A stretch of 64,000 bases of DNA, taken from Gallionella sp. (GTDB lineage: Bacteria; Pseudomonadota; Gammaproteobacteria; Burkholderiales; Gallionellaceae). Below are positions 10,001 to 17,809 of the stretch, piece by piece (the stretch's first letter is position 1; each line of letters starts with the position of its first letter). The stretch covers positions 102,369-166,368 of the forward strand of contig JAQTMZ010000008.1 of the NCBI GenBank assembly GCA_028714075.1, given 5' to 3'. The notes beneath the pieces are model-generated. The model searched no databases. It saw only the letters and a program-made list of their open reading frames with translations, and was not told the origin of the DNA. Made by a program: the position numbers and the translations under genes.

Positions 10001-10517
10001 CAGCATCTGCGGCAGCCTGAACGGCAGCGGCAGCGTCTGCGGCAGCTTGAGCGGCAGCGGCAGCGTCTGCGGTAGCCTTCGCGGCAGCGGCGTCTGCGGC
10101 AGCGGTATCTACAACACTCACCAGTGCCACAATAGTGCTGCCACCATCCGAAGCGGGGCCGGTGTTGTTGCCGCTGTCCAACCCGGAAGCGGTTGCCTGA
10201 AGCAGGCTATCCAGACTCTTGCCATCGTTAATCGCGCTAACAATGCTGGTGATTTCGGCTCCGCTGGCTTGAATAGCGCTATCTTGTGCATCCGCAGTAG
10301 CCAGAACTTCTGCGTCAAGTTTGACAGTTTCTTTTCCCTCAACCAATTTTACATCGCCGCTGCCATCCACCGCCTCCAGCTTCACGACTGCGCCGTCGGC
10401 CGTTTTGACAACCTCACCCGGTTGAATCTTGTCGCCTTCGCTAACCTGGCGTACCTCGCACTTGGCGTTGGTGGCGGTGACTTTCCCTTTTACACCGGTT
10501 GCTTTCATTTCGGCCAT
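7002..10517 (-). CDS. Ala-rich surface protein with LapA-like retention module and two PPC domains; probable LapG substrate
   Basis: This protein has 1171 residues and no signal peptide, as expected for type I secretion. Residues 1-135 resemble the LapA retention module: a beta-rich start (VKGKVTATNAKCEVRQVSEGDKI), a helix, TASG at 109-112, then a Gly-rich link and DGGSTIVALVSVVDTAA, recalling the DGG-hSFVVL-TA region of LapA. Residues about 137-575 are Ala/Asp/Gln-rich helix with a duplicated block of about 90 residues. Two nearly identical pre-peptidase C-terminal (PPC) beta domains follow at about 581-747 and 795-961 (GDHDYYRIQLNAGQQYVF, TGTYYLDAAAY). More Ala-rich helix follows, then a tail with SFHDLVSANSDLL. 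I see no RTX nonapeptides. GGGAG precedes the ATG. The link to LapG is inferred from the N-terminal module and the neighbouring lapG-lapD. Adhesive function is inferred. Confidence 0.75.
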   Translation of the reverse strand: MAEMKATGVKGKVTATNAKCEVRQVSEGDKIQPGEVVKTADGAVVKLEAVDGSGDVKLVEGKETVKLDAEVLATADAQDSAIQASGAEITSIVSAINDGKSLDSLLQATASGLDSGNNTGPASDGGSTIVALVSVVDTAAADAAAAKATADAAAAAQAAADAAAAVQAAADAVAAAAAAQAAAAQAAAAADAAARANVAAAAVDAAAQATVAAAAAADAAAAAANAAAAQAADPSNGANNTAVWNAATDAIAAATAAAAAATNAAAAAATAAASGNNVAGALAAAVTAAALAATATTAAATAHAAEAAAITATIADIAAVAQASAAAAQAASNAAQAALAADPVGGANHAAVVAAAADAAAQATAAQAAADAARAATTVAAAQDAAGIAAADAATAATDAAGATTAAIADIAVIAQASAAAAQASSDAAQAALAAEPVGGANYAVVSAAAADAAAQAAAAQAAADAARVATTVAAAQDAAGVAAADATTAATDAAGATNLSNADIATVQNTTDAAEGVAEVAALTAETAAAQAVAAAQAAATHATDVQNAATAVNNALDTLAAANARLASMSTTHTITNQSQTDLQVDLPNNITTPGMIQVGSFVTGQLGTGGSYTSAQQYSGVSYNNQSGSFWSSQGDHDYYRIQLNAGQQYVFNLNGVDTPGTAMGRLPDAYLYLRDANGNYVTANDDSGGNLNSQIFYTPSVTGTYYLDAAAYAEYYQGEYQLMARTIEQYNQGYVAVPAAQDAAALAASIAASIAAQAAQAATAAHVAADAAAAQAAAIHAAIDQGLTGNIQTDLQVDLPNNITTSGMIQVGSFATGQLGTGASYYSTQQYSGISGSNQSGSYWGNQGDHDYYRIQLNAGQQYVFNLNGVDMPGTPMGRLPDAYLYLRDASGNLVTANDDSGGNLNSQIFYTPSVTGTYYLDAAAYAEYYQGEYQLMARTIEQYNQGYVAVPAAQDAVALAAALDAFALQTANAAADVTATATAAAANAAATATAAAAGGHTAQEIAAAQAAVTDATNTLHNANATLAGLTADPNDSTFTQATAAVVVADANNAAATALGNAWTAVHTAETAIATAHTAEVVADAATAVAIAAHVPVASLSFHDLVSANSDLLQGLATTAPANSTAGAVNAAETAVSASGVPVEPDLGAMAAHIAALVQSLNNSTPV
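7636..8777 (-). repeat. direct repeat of about 500 bp encoding the two PPC domains
   Basis: Units 7636-8135 and 8278-8777 are offset by 642 bp (214 codons) and are nearly identical. They are joined by a short Ala-rich linker. They encode the paired PPC domains of the Ala-rich protein. Confidence 0.85.
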
Positions 10518-10659
10518 GACTGTCTCCCTAATTAGATTCGATTGGTCAATTCGGTTGATCCGCTTTTCAGACTGGCGCTAATTTAACAGGGTTATCAAGA
10601 GAATCTATTGGTCAGAGGTACATCAGAATCCGGTGTGGCGCATAGGAAAATTCCTACCC

Positions 10660-11301
10660 TTAAAAACTTCTGTCGATAAGCTCATATTGCAAGGCATAGC
10701 GCACCAAGTCTGCCACATTACTGAGATTCATTTTTTTCATCAGTTTGACCTTATAGGTACTGACAGTCTTGCAGCTGAGCGAAAGTTGCTCGGCAATTTC
10801 ATTGCCACTCCTGCCTTTGACAAGCAGATGAAATACCTCAAGTTCCCGATCTGAAAGGACGTGGTGAGGTAAAGATTTGTTTGGCAATATTGTGTTGATT
10901 GCCATCTCTTCAGCCACCACCGGATCAATATACCTACCGTCTGAGCTTACTTTATGTATCGCTTCCAGCCACTTTTCTGGTTTGCAACCTTTGGTAATAA
11001 TTCCGCAAGCTCCGGCTTTTAAAGCACAGGTTGCTGCTTCTACCTCGTAGTGTATGGTACAGGCAAGAATGGGTAAGTCAGGTCGACACGCATGTATGAG
11101 GCCGATCAGATCTGTACTGCTGATATCCGGCATATTCATACAAAGCAACAGTAAGTCGAAAGTGCCACCGCGTACCTGTTGCAACGTCTCTTCTCCGTTT
11201 TCGGCCTCTCCGGCTATTTCAATGTCCGATGCCCGCGCAAAAATTTGCTTCAGCCCCTCGCACACGACAGGATGATTATTGGCAATCAACAGGCGAATCA
11301 T
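10660..11301 (-). CDS. LuxR/NarL-type regulator with a degenerate receiver domain
   Basis: This 213-residue protein has a receiver fold at 1-120 and a LuxR helix-turn-helix at about 145-205 (LSDRELEVFHLLVKGRSGNEIAEQLSLSCKTVSTY). The ATG at 11301 is chosen because GGAGG lies 7 bp upstream; a longer frame to 11355 has no such site. The phosphorylation pocket is broken: the acidic pair is N8-N9 and the phospho-acceptor position is C54 (LLLLCMNMP). T82 and K104 remain. A two-component output by Asp phosphorylation is therefore unlikely, and no partner kinase is adjacent. The gene ends 142 bp upstream of the adhesin start on the same strand, so adhesin control is a reasonable guess. The similar regulator at 41061 keeps D8, D9 and D54. 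Confidence 0.85.
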   Translation of the reverse strand: MIRLLIANNHPVVCEGLKQIFARASDIEIAGEAENGEETLQQVRGGTFDLLLLCMNMPDISSTDLIGLIHACRPDLPILACTIHYEVEAATCALKAGACGIITKGCKPEKWLEAIHKVSSDGRYIDPVVAEEMAINTILPNKSLPHHVLSDRELEVFHLLVKGRSGNEIAEQLSLSCKTVSTYKVKLMKKMNLSNVADLVRYALQYELIDRSF

Positions 11302-11832
11302 GGAATACCTCCGTTCGATTCTGTCGGTAAATTTGCTCTGTGCGCCTTGCGGCAAAACTGCAAAGCATCACAGTGGGTGCGCTCAAAAACCAAGCACAGC
11401 ACTACGCTTTTCCTAGCCAAATGCCTATATGCTGAAAGGCCTATTTTTCGGCCAGATACGGGCGCAGCGCACTATGACAGAGTCTTTTTAGCCCGGCATC
11501 CCTCAAATGAGGTATGTTTGAGTGTTTTTATAGGGTATTGTTGAATGAACCTGAAAAACGCAGTTGACGAATTTGCAAGTGCGCACGACTACATTTCTCA
11601 TGCGCCTATCAAGCTCGGCGCGGCCTCGCGGTTTTTGTCAGCGGTTTTTGCAGCACGCCGCGTGGAACGCGCGGCGGCGGTTGTTTGTTCCAGCCTGATG
11701 ACTACAGTTCTTCCGCGTGGGCAAGCAATGAAGCCGTTTGCCCACCCCGCGGAATACCACATTGATTGCAATTTTTAACAGACAGTCAAGCCGCGTAGCA
11801 GTTGCCTGCGAATATAGATTTTTAGGGGTTTC
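11302..11832. other. intergenic region with a decayed purC fragment
   Basis: 530 bp without a convincing gene. A 77-codon frame at 11545-11778 (+) mostly reads through the antisense of a duplicated purC 3' end, so I do not call it. The remainder shows no recognisable feature. Confidence 0.5.
11620..11705 (-). pseudogene. decayed duplicate of the 3' end of purC
   Basis: This stretch aligns with purC 12481-12567, which encodes the [11 protein letters not shown]...DKYREA tail. Long identical runs include GCGGCCTCGCGG, TTGCAGCAC and TTGTTCCAGCC. A TAG codon stands where the upstream Glu codon would be, one codon is missing from the Pro run and a single base is deleted later, so it is not functional. 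Confidence 0.75.
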
Positions 11833-12462
11833 CTACAACGTTTCAAATTGACGGGTGGTCGCGTTGTAGCCCAGCAACATGCCGCACTCAATATCGAAAT
11901 ACCAGCCATACAATGCCAGCGTGCCTTGTTCGACACGCTCACGTATCCACGAGAAAGTCATCAAGTTATCCAGGGAAACCAGTATCGCCTGCTGCTCGCA
12001 GGCACGATGGCGCGCCTCGCCGCTGCCATCTGCGAGCGTTCGCTCTACTTGCTCGCGTGCGGCATCGGCTATCCCCATCCATTGAGCAATGAAGGAATCA
12101 TCCTTAGCCACGGCACCTTCCAGCAGGGCATGGATACCGCCACACTGCGTATGTCCGAGCACGATAATGTGCCGCACTTCCAAATTATGCACGCCAAACT
12201 CCAGTGCGGCACTGGTGCCGTGATAATGCCCCTGATTTTCGGCGGGAGGAACCAGATTGGCGACATTGCGAATCACAAACAAATCACCCGGCGCGCAATC
12301 CAGCACCAGCGCTGGATCAACGCGCGCATCGCAACAGGCGACTACCAGAATTTGGGGCGTTTGGCCTTGCTCGACCAATTCACGGAACAGCGCATCGTCC
12401 TTGGCAAAATGCCTTTCGCGGAAACGTGCAAACCCCTCGATAAGCTGCTTAGGCGAACTCAT
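11833..12462 (-). CDS. beta-class carbonic anhydrase
   Basis: This 209-residue protein interconverts CO2 and bicarbonate. Zinc ligands and catalytic residues of the beta class are visible: C43, D45 and R47 in CCDARVDP, then H104 and C107 in LGHTQCGGI. Length is normal for the family. The start is ATG at 12462, which overlaps the purC stop as ATGA and implies translational coupling; the frame continues upstream into antisense-like sequence and should not be extended. No signal peptide is seen, so it is cytoplasmic. Placement after purE and purC, downstream of RuBisCO and fbp, suggests it manages the inorganic carbon pool for carboxylations. Confidence 0.95.
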   Translation of the reverse strand: MSSPKQLIEGFARFRERHFAKDDALFRELVEQGQTPQILVVACCDARVDPALVLDCAPGDLFVIRNVANLVPPAENQGHYHGTSAALEFGVHNLEVRHIIVLGHTQCGGIHALLEGAVAKDDSFIAQWMGIADAAREQVERTLADGSGEARHRACEQQAILVSLDNLMTFSWIRERVEQGTLALYGWYFDIECGMLLGYNATTRQFETL

Positions 12463-13346
12463 GTCCCTGTCAGGCGTTGCGCGGCCTCGCGGTATTTGTC
12501 GGCAGTTCTTTGCAGCACATCCTGGGGGATGCGCGGCGGCGGCGGTTGCTTGTTCCAGCCGGAGGACTCCAGCCAGTCGCGCACGAACTGCTTGTCGAAA
12601 CTCGGCGGGTTGCTGCCGACGCGGTACTGGTCGGCAGGCCAGAAACGCGACGAGTCCGGCGTGAGCGCCTCGTCGATCAGGTACAGCTTGCCCGCTTCGT
12701 CCACGCCGAATTCGAATTTGGTGTCGGCAATGATGATGCCTTTGCTCGCCGCATAATTTGCCGCTTCGGTATACAGCGCCAGCGTCGCATCGCGCACTTC
12801 GTTGGCGCGCGCTGCGCCGAGCAATTCGACGGCCTGCGCAAAGGAAATATTCTCGTCGTGAGCGCCCACCGCCGCCTTGGTGGATGGCGTAAACAAAGGC
12901 TGCGGCAACTTTTCTGCTTCGCGTAATCCGGCAGGCAATTTGATTCCGCATACCGTGCCGTTTTTTTGATAATCCTTCCAGCCGGAACCGACCAGATAGC
13001 CGCGCACAATCGCCTCGATCGGCAACGGCTTGAGCTTTCTGGTGACGAAAGCGCGACCCCTCACCTGAGCCTGCTCCTCTTCACCCTTGACCACTGATTC
13101 CGGCGCAATGCCGGTCAGATGGTTCGGGATGACATGGCGCAGTTTGTCAAACCAGAAATTCGACACACGGGTCAGCACCTCGCCCTTTCCCGGAATCGGG
13201 TCGGACAAAATCACATCAAAGGCGGAAAGGCGGTCAGTCTGCACGATCAGCAAATGCTGCGCATCCACCTCATAAAGGTCGCGCACCTTGCCGCGGTGCA
13301 ATAACGGCAGGCTCTTGATAGTGGATTGCAGTAAGGGAGTATTCAT
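12459..13346 (-). CDS. purC: phosphoribosylaminoimidazole-succinocarboxamide synthase (SAICAR synthetase)
   Basis: PurC joins CAIR and aspartate using ATP in purine synthesis. The protein of 295 residues starts [28 protein letters not shown] and carries the family motifs [21 protein letters not shown] and [12 protein letters not shown] at 13346 is preferred over 13388 because AGAGG is placed about 9 bp upstream and it matches the usual PurC N-terminus. It lies in the purE-psiE-purC-carbonic anhydrase run and overlaps the next gene by 4 bp. Its 3' end has a decayed copy at 11620-11705. Confidence 0.95.
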   Translation of the reverse strand: MNTPLLQSTIKSLPLLHRGKVRDLYEVDAQHLLIVQTDRLSAFDVILSDPIPGKGEVLTRVSNFWFDKLRHVIPNHLTGIAPESVVKGEEEQAQVRGRAFVTRKLKPLPIEAIVRGYLVGSGWKDYQKNGTVCGIKLPAGLREAEKLPQPLFTPSTKAAVGAHDENISFAQAVELLGAARANEVRDATLALYTEAANYAASKGIIIADTKFEFGVDEAGKLYLIDEALTPDSSRFWPADQYRVGSNPPSFDKQFVRDWLESSGWNKQPPPPRIPQDVLQRTADKYREAAQRLTGT

Positions 13347-13356
13347 ATAGGTACCT

Positions 13357-13752
13357 CTAATCGTCGCTGGGATAGGGGTAGCGCACATGGCCGAAACGCA
13401 CCACCAGCACTGCCAGCGTCAGCAGCAGAATCGAGCCGGTTACGGCAAGCATGCGCCAGTCATCCATACCCTTTATGTCCAGTACCAGATAACGCGCCAG
13501 CGCCACCATGCCGATATAGAGCGGGAAACGCACCGGCAATTTGCCGGACCGGTAATATGCCCCGACCATCGCCAGCACCTCCAGGTAGAGGAAAAGCAGC
13601 AAGAGGTCAGACAGGGTTACTTGCGCCGCACGTACCATGACCGAGACCTCGGTGGTCATGGCAATCACCGTGGCGATGGCGATGACCAGCAGACCGACAT
13701 GTTCGGCCAGCAACAACAGTTTCTGATTGAATTGCTGGATCGAATTTTTCAT
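13357..13752 (-). CDS. psiE: PsiE-family small membrane protein
   Basis: This 131-residue protein has four predicted membrane helices ([71 protein letters not shown]). The pattern and motifs ([22 protein letters not shown]) match the phosphate-starvation-inducible PsiE family, whose molecular role is unknown. It overlaps the end of purE by 4 bp (ATGA) and precedes purC by 10 bp, so it is co-expressed with purine genes. Confidence 0.85.
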   Translation of the reverse strand: MKNSIQQFNQKLLLLAEHVGLLVIAIATVIAMTTEVSVMVRAAQVTLSDLLLLFLYLEVLAMVGAYYRSGKLPVRFPLYIGMVALARYLVLDIKGMDDWRMLAVTGSILLLTLAVLVVRFGHVRYPYPSDD

Positions 13753-14261
13753 TGATTACCCGCTGTCGTTTTGCAAGGCGGCAATGTCGTTGCGGCGATC
13801 TGTTCCGCCTGCTGCTTGCGATAGTCGGCCAGCTTCTGCGCCAATGCTGCATCGTGCAGCGCCAGCATCGCAACCGCGAACAATCCGGCATTGGCCGCAC
13901 CCGCCTCGCCGATCGCGAAGGTCGCCACCGGGATGCCCTTGGGCATTTGCACGGTGGACAGCAGCGAGTCCATGCCCTTCAGGTATTTGGAAGGAATCGG
14001 CACGCCCAGCACCGGCAGCGTGGTCTTGCCGGCAATCACCCCGGCCAGATGTGCGGCGCCGCCTGCGCCGGCGATGAAGCACCGCACGCCCTGCGCGCTG
14101 ACCTCCTTGATGTAATCGAATAGCAGGTCGGGAGAGCGGTGCGCGGAAATCACCCGCGCATCGAATTCAATCCCGAAATCCTGCAACTGCCGCGCGGCCT
14201 GCTGCATGATTTCCCAGTCGTTGGCGCTGCCCATCACGATGGAAATTAACGGCTTACCCAT
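13749..14261 (-). CDS. purE: N5-carboxyaminoimidazole ribonucleotide mutase (class I PurE)
   Basis: PurE converts N5-CAIR to CAIR. The 170-residue protein has the family motifs MGSANDWEIM (phosphate binding), SAHRSP with the catalytic His, GAGGAAHLAG and the GIPVATFAIGEAGAANAG segment. I did not find purK in the window; it may lie elsewhere. The gene follows fbp by 3 bp and overlaps psiE by 4 bp, so it is inside one transcription unit. Confidence 0.95.
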   Translation of the reverse strand: MGKPLISIVMGSANDWEIMQQAARQLQDFGIEFDARVISAHRSPDLLFDYIKEVSAQGVRCFIAGAGGAAHLAGVIAGKTTLPVLGVPIPSKYLKGMDSLLSTVQMPKGIPVATFAIGEAGAANAGLFAVAMLALHDAALAQKLADYRKQQAEQIAATTLPPCKTTAGNQ

Positions 14262-14264
14262 TTC

Positions 14265-15266
14265 TTATGCCTCCTTGTGGTAGCGGACAATACGCTCGAC
14301 TTCATGCTTCGAGCCGAGAATCACCGGCACGCGCTGGTGCAGGCCGGAAGGTTTGATGTCCATGATGCGCTCGTAACCGGTCGAAGCCATGCCGCCCGCC
14401 TGCTCGACGATGAAAGACATCGGGCTCGCCTCGTACAGCAGGCGCAGCTTGCCGGCCTTGGCAGGATCCTTGGTGTCCTTGGGATACATGAACACGCCGC
14501 CGCGGATCAGGATGCGATGCACCTCGGCCACCATCGACGCGATCCAGCGCATGTTGAAGTTGATGCCGCGCGGCCCGTTCTTGCCGGCGATACACTCGTC
14601 GACGTAGCGCTGCACCGGTTTTTCCCAGAAGCGTTCGTTGGAGGCGTTGATCGCGAATTCCAGCGTGTCCGCCGGGATAGTCATGTTCGGGTGGGTCAGC
14701 ATGAATTCGCCGATGTCGCTATCCAGGGTAAAGCCATTCACACCGTGCCCGCTGGTGATCACCAGCATGGTCGACGGGCCGTACAGCGCGTAACCGGCGC
14801 AGGCCTGGGTGACACCGGGTTGCAGAAAATCTTCCGCAGTCGGGTTTTCAATGCCTTTGGGCGCGCGCAGGATCGAAAAAATCGTACCCACGGAAATGTT
14901 CACATCGATGTTGGAAGAGCCGTCGAGCGGATCGAACACCAGCAAGTACTTGCCCTTCGGATATTTGACGGGAATAGGATAAACATCGTCCATTTCTTCG
15001 GAAGCCATCGCCGCCAGATGCCCCGCCCATTCGGTTGACTTGATGAAAATTTCGTTGGTGATGACATCCAGCTTCTTCTGCGTTTCGCCCTGCACGTTCT
15101 CGCTGCCCGCGCTGCCCAGCACACCGATCAATGCGCCCTTGTTGACGTCATGCGCGATCTGCTTGCAGGCGATCACGATGTCGCTGATCAGGCCGGTGAA
15201 ATCGCCGCTTGCGCCCGGAATTGCGCGCTGCTCCTCGATGATGAACTGGATCAAACTTTTACTCAT
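14265..15266 (-). CDS. fbp: class I fructose-1,6-bisphosphatase
   Basis: This 333-residue enzyme hydrolyses fructose-1,6-bisphosphate in the Calvin cycle and gluconeogenesis. Metal-binding and catalytic motifs are visible ([23 protein letters not shown], and the C-terminal [19 protein letters not shown]). GAGG stands 8 bp upstream of the ATG. It lies downstream of cbbM-Q-O and directly upstream of purE on the same strand, which fits a Calvin-cycle role. Confidence 0.96.
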   Translation of the reverse strand: MSKSLIQFIIEEQRAIPGASGDFTGLISDIVIACKQIAHDVNKGALIGVLGSAGSENVQGETQKKLDVITNEIFIKSTEWAGHLAAMASEEMDDVYPIPVKYPKGKYLLVFDPLDGSSNIDVNISVGTIFSILRAPKGIENPTAEDFLQPGVTQACAGYALYGPSTMLVITSGHGVNGFTLDSDIGEFMLTHPNMTIPADTLEFAINASNERFWEKPVQRYVDECIAGKNGPRGINFNMRWIASMVAEVHRILIRGGVFMYPKDTKDPAKAGKLRLLYEASPMSFIVEQAGGMASTGYERIMDIKPSGLHQRVPVILGSKHEVERIVRYHKEA

Positions 15267-15336
15267 GCTTCTTCCCTCATAAGATTGTGAATTATATAAC
15301 TTTACTATCTTGCCCCATACGGCTATTTATCCGCCT

Positions 15337-17712
15337 CTATTTGGTCAGCGACAGAAAAAGCGTGGGCAATTTCTCGGGCAACTGCGCCACCCGGTCGATG
15401 ATGGTGTACTGCTGGCCGAAGATGTCCGCGACATATTCATCGGCCTTGCGGTCGAGGTTGATGCAATAGGTGTAGATGCCCTGCCGATCCAGCTCCGTCA
15501 CCGCCTGCCGCGCATCTTCGATCAGCATGCGCCCGTCCTTGCTGTCCACGTCCGACGGCTCGCCGTCGGTCAGCACCAGCATCAACTTCTTGTCGGCCTG
15601 CTGCTGTTCCAGATAGTGTGCGGCATGGCGCATCGCCGCGCCCATGCGCGTGGAATAACCTGCCTGCATCGCCGCCAGCCGCCCCTTCACCCGGTCATCC
15701 CAGCCTTCGCTGTAACCCTTGATGTGCAGGTAGCGCACGTCATGGCGCGTGTTGGAATGAAAACCGGCGATCGCGAACGGGTCGCCCAGTTTCTCGATCG
15801 CCCAGGCCAGCAGCGATACCGCTTCCTGGCTCAACTCCAGAATGGTCTGGTCGCAGCCAGCGGCCTTTTCGTTGAGCGATTCGGACAAATCCAGCAGCAG
15901 CATCACCGCGATGTTGCGCCCGCTGGTTTTGTGGCTCATGTTGATACGCGGGTCGGGCATCGCGCCGCTCTTGTAGTCAATCAGCGAACGCAGCGCGACA
16001 TCCAGGTCGAGCTCACTGCCTTCTTCCTGATAGCGGATGCGCACCTTGTCCTGCGGCTTGATCAGATCGAGCATCTTTTTCAACCGCTTGGCCAGCGCGC
16101 CGTGTTTGGCCAGCAGCCGGTCGATGTCCGTCGCATTGCCGGGCGGGTGCAGGGCTTCATACACGCTGACCCAGTCCGGGCGGTAGCTCTGGTTGTGGTA
16201 ATCCCACTCGTGGTAATGGCGCGGCGGCAGCCCGGTAATTTCCTTACCCGGCTCGATCTTGCGCGGCTCGTCGAACGCCTCCTCCTCGTCGCCCTCCTCG
16301 ATGAATTTCCACATCTGGCGATTGTCGTCGCGGTACTCCACCACCGTATCCTTGAAGTGGATTTTGGCGAGCTGGTCGCTCTGGCGGCGCGTTTTTGCGA
16401 CGAACGAAACCGCCAGCTCGGCGATCTCCGAAGTGCTCATGTCGCTGTGTTGCATCAGATCGTGGAAGCGCTGCGCAAACTCGACGATCTGCGGATTCTG
16501 GTAGGGGTGCTGCGGGTCTAGGATGGCGCGCGACAACAGCGCCAGACGGTGACGCACACCGGATTCCTGTTCTGGATCGCAGGCATTTTCGGCGGGAATG
16601 GGATGCAATGCCGTGAAAATGCGGTGCAGGCCGGGATACTCGCGCATCGCCAGATATTCCACGCGCGAGTCTTCCAGAAATTCCACCGCCATGCGCTGAA
16701 ACGGACTGAAGTTGTCGGCAAAAATTGCCGTCGTCCAGCGCCGGTGTCCGGCAATATGCGCGAGCACCGCACGATAACGGTCCAACCCAGATATAACGAT
16801 TTCTCCCGCAGGGAGTCGTTCGCCCTCTCTCCCACAATGTGGGAGAGAGTTGGAGAGAGGGCTCCCTTGCGCACCCTCTCCCCCAACCCCTCTCCCGCTG
16901 GCGGGAGAGGGGAAAATGAAGTCGTCATACGCATCCGGCAGGCGGATACCGAGCTTGTCGTAATACGGAACCGGTTTGCGCAACTCGTCGAATGCGCCCG
17001 AGTAAGGGATCAGATGGCTTTCGTCATGCCACAATCCGCGCAAATACATGTCCAGCTTGCGCTCGTTGTCCACCAGCAACGTGCCGTGCCGCTCGCGTTG
17101 CAGCACTGCGCGGCTGTCCGCCGATTGCAGGCCGAAATAATCGATCTGCCGGTCGGGGTGATCCTTGTAGTAGCGCACGCCGTATTCCACCCAGTTCTTC
17201 AATCCCTCTAGGGAAAGCTGTCCGAGCAGCACCGGGGCTTGCTTGAAAAGAGAGGATAGCCCCGGACTGGGAAAAGTCTGGTGAATGCCGTGGATCGAAC
17301 CGGTGGTGCGCTCCATGAAATCGAGCACGATGTCCAGATAACTGCGCAACTGTTGCAGCGATTGCAAGCGCCGTGCAGTGGCCGGCAACGATTGCAGGAA
17401 CGGCGTGATGGAATTTCCATTCGGCGATTTCCACATCCTGCGGATGCACTCCATGACGGCGGGCAACGCATCTTCGCCGAGCGCCTTGGCCACCGCCGGC
17501 CATTTCTCCAGAAAGATCAGGATCGGCTCGGCGCCGCGCCCCATCTTGCCGAGGAAACGTGCATGCTCTACGTAGGCAGCCACCCCCTCTTTTGAAAGCG
17601 TCGCCAATGCGTCGCGCATGCACTCGGCAAACACCGGCTCGACGCGCGGGAAGCCGCAATCAAGCTGCTTCCAGTAGGCTTCCAGTTCGGCGGGGATGGT
17701 TGCGGTTTCCAT
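15337..17712 (-). CDS. cbbO: CbbO, VWA-domain RuBisCO activase partner, with an in-frame repeat insertion
   Basis: CbbO pairs with the AAA+ motor CbbQ to remove inhibitory sugar phosphates from RuBisCO. The protein of 791 residues has an N-terminal helical region and a C-terminal von Willebrand A domain with the MIDAS motif DLSES and TDGEPSD. In the middle, after RLPDAYDDF (to about 265) and before ISGLDRYRAVLAHI (from about 307), about 40 residues rich in Gly, Pro, Arg and Ser (SPASGRGVGGEG) break the usual continuity. They are encoded by a hairpin repeat at 16797-16920. The frame is preserved, so the gene is probably functional with a disordered loop. It follows cbbQ by about 100 bp. Confidence 0.92.
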   Translation of the reverse strand: METATIPAELEAYWKQLDCGFPRVEPVFAECMRDALATLSKEGVAAYVEHARFLGKMGRGAEPILIFLEKWPAVAKALGEDALPAVMECIRRMWKSPNGNSITPFLQSLPATARRLQSLQQLRSYLDIVLDFMERTTGSIHGIHQTFPSPGLSSLFKQAPVLLGQLSLEGLKNWVEYGVRYYKDHPDRQIDYFGLQSADSRAVLQRERHGTLLVDNERKLDMYLRGLWHDESHLIPYSGAFDELRKPVPYYDKLGIRLPDAYDDFIFPSPASGRGVGGEGAQGSPLSNSLPHCGREGERLPAGEIVISGLDRYRAVLAHIAGHRRWTTAIFADNFSPFQRMAVEFLEDSRVEYLAMREYPGLHRIFTALHPIPAENACDPEQESGVRHRLALLSRAILDPQHPYQNPQIVEFAQRFHDLMQHSDMSTSEIAELAVSFVAKTRRQSDQLAKIHFKDTVVEYRDDNRQMWKFIEEGDEEEAFDEPRKIEPGKEITGLPPRHYHEWDYHNQSYRPDWVSVYEALHPPGNATDIDRLLAKHGALAKRLKKMLDLIKPQDKVRIRYQEEGSELDLDVALRSLIDYKSGAMPDPRINMSHKTSGRNIAVMLLLDLSESLNEKAAGCDQTILELSQEAVSLLAWAIEKLGDPFAIAGFHSNTRHDVRYLHIKGYSEGWDDRVKGRLAAMQAGYSTRMGAAMRHAAHYLEQQQADKKLMLVLTDGEPSDVDSKDGRMLIEDARQAVTELDRQGIYTYCINLDRKADEYVADIFGQQYTIIDRVAQLPEKLPTLFLSLTK
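16797..16920 (-). repeat. hairpin-forming repeat inserted in frame within cbbO
   Basis: The segment contains two nested inverted repeats built on CCCTCTCCC/GGGAGAGGG-type words (CTCTCCCACAATGTGGGAGAG and CCCTCTCCCGC/GCGGGAGAGGG). A related element lies at the rimI-udg junction (45875-45914). It encodes about 40 low-complexity residues without a stop codon. Confidence 0.8.
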
Positions 17713-17753
17713 AGTCTTTCAATCGCAATAATTCATTTCGGCTGAAACGCCAC

Positions 17754-17801
17754 TGCAGGAGCGGCCCATGGCCGCGATTCGCACGCATGGCGTGCTCCTG
17801 C
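17754..17801. repeat. hairpin repeat between cbbQ and cbbO
   Basis: TGCAGGAGC and GCTCCTGCA arms flank a 30-base centre that itself contains GGCCATGGCC-like symmetry. No T-tract follows on the leftward strand, so it looks more like a dispersed palindrome or an mRNA-stabilising hairpin than a full terminator. Confidence 0.6.
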
Positions 17802-17809
17802 AAACGCAT

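Noticed and set aside
8991..10535. Plus-strand open frame of 514 codons rich in Gly and Ser
   Set aside because: Antisense of the Ala-rich helix (GCN codons read as GGC/AGC). The sense frame has a ribosome site, PPC domains and a terminator.
11545..11778. Plus-strand 77-codon frame
   Set aside because: Its central part is the antisense of the decayed purC duplicate; no other support.
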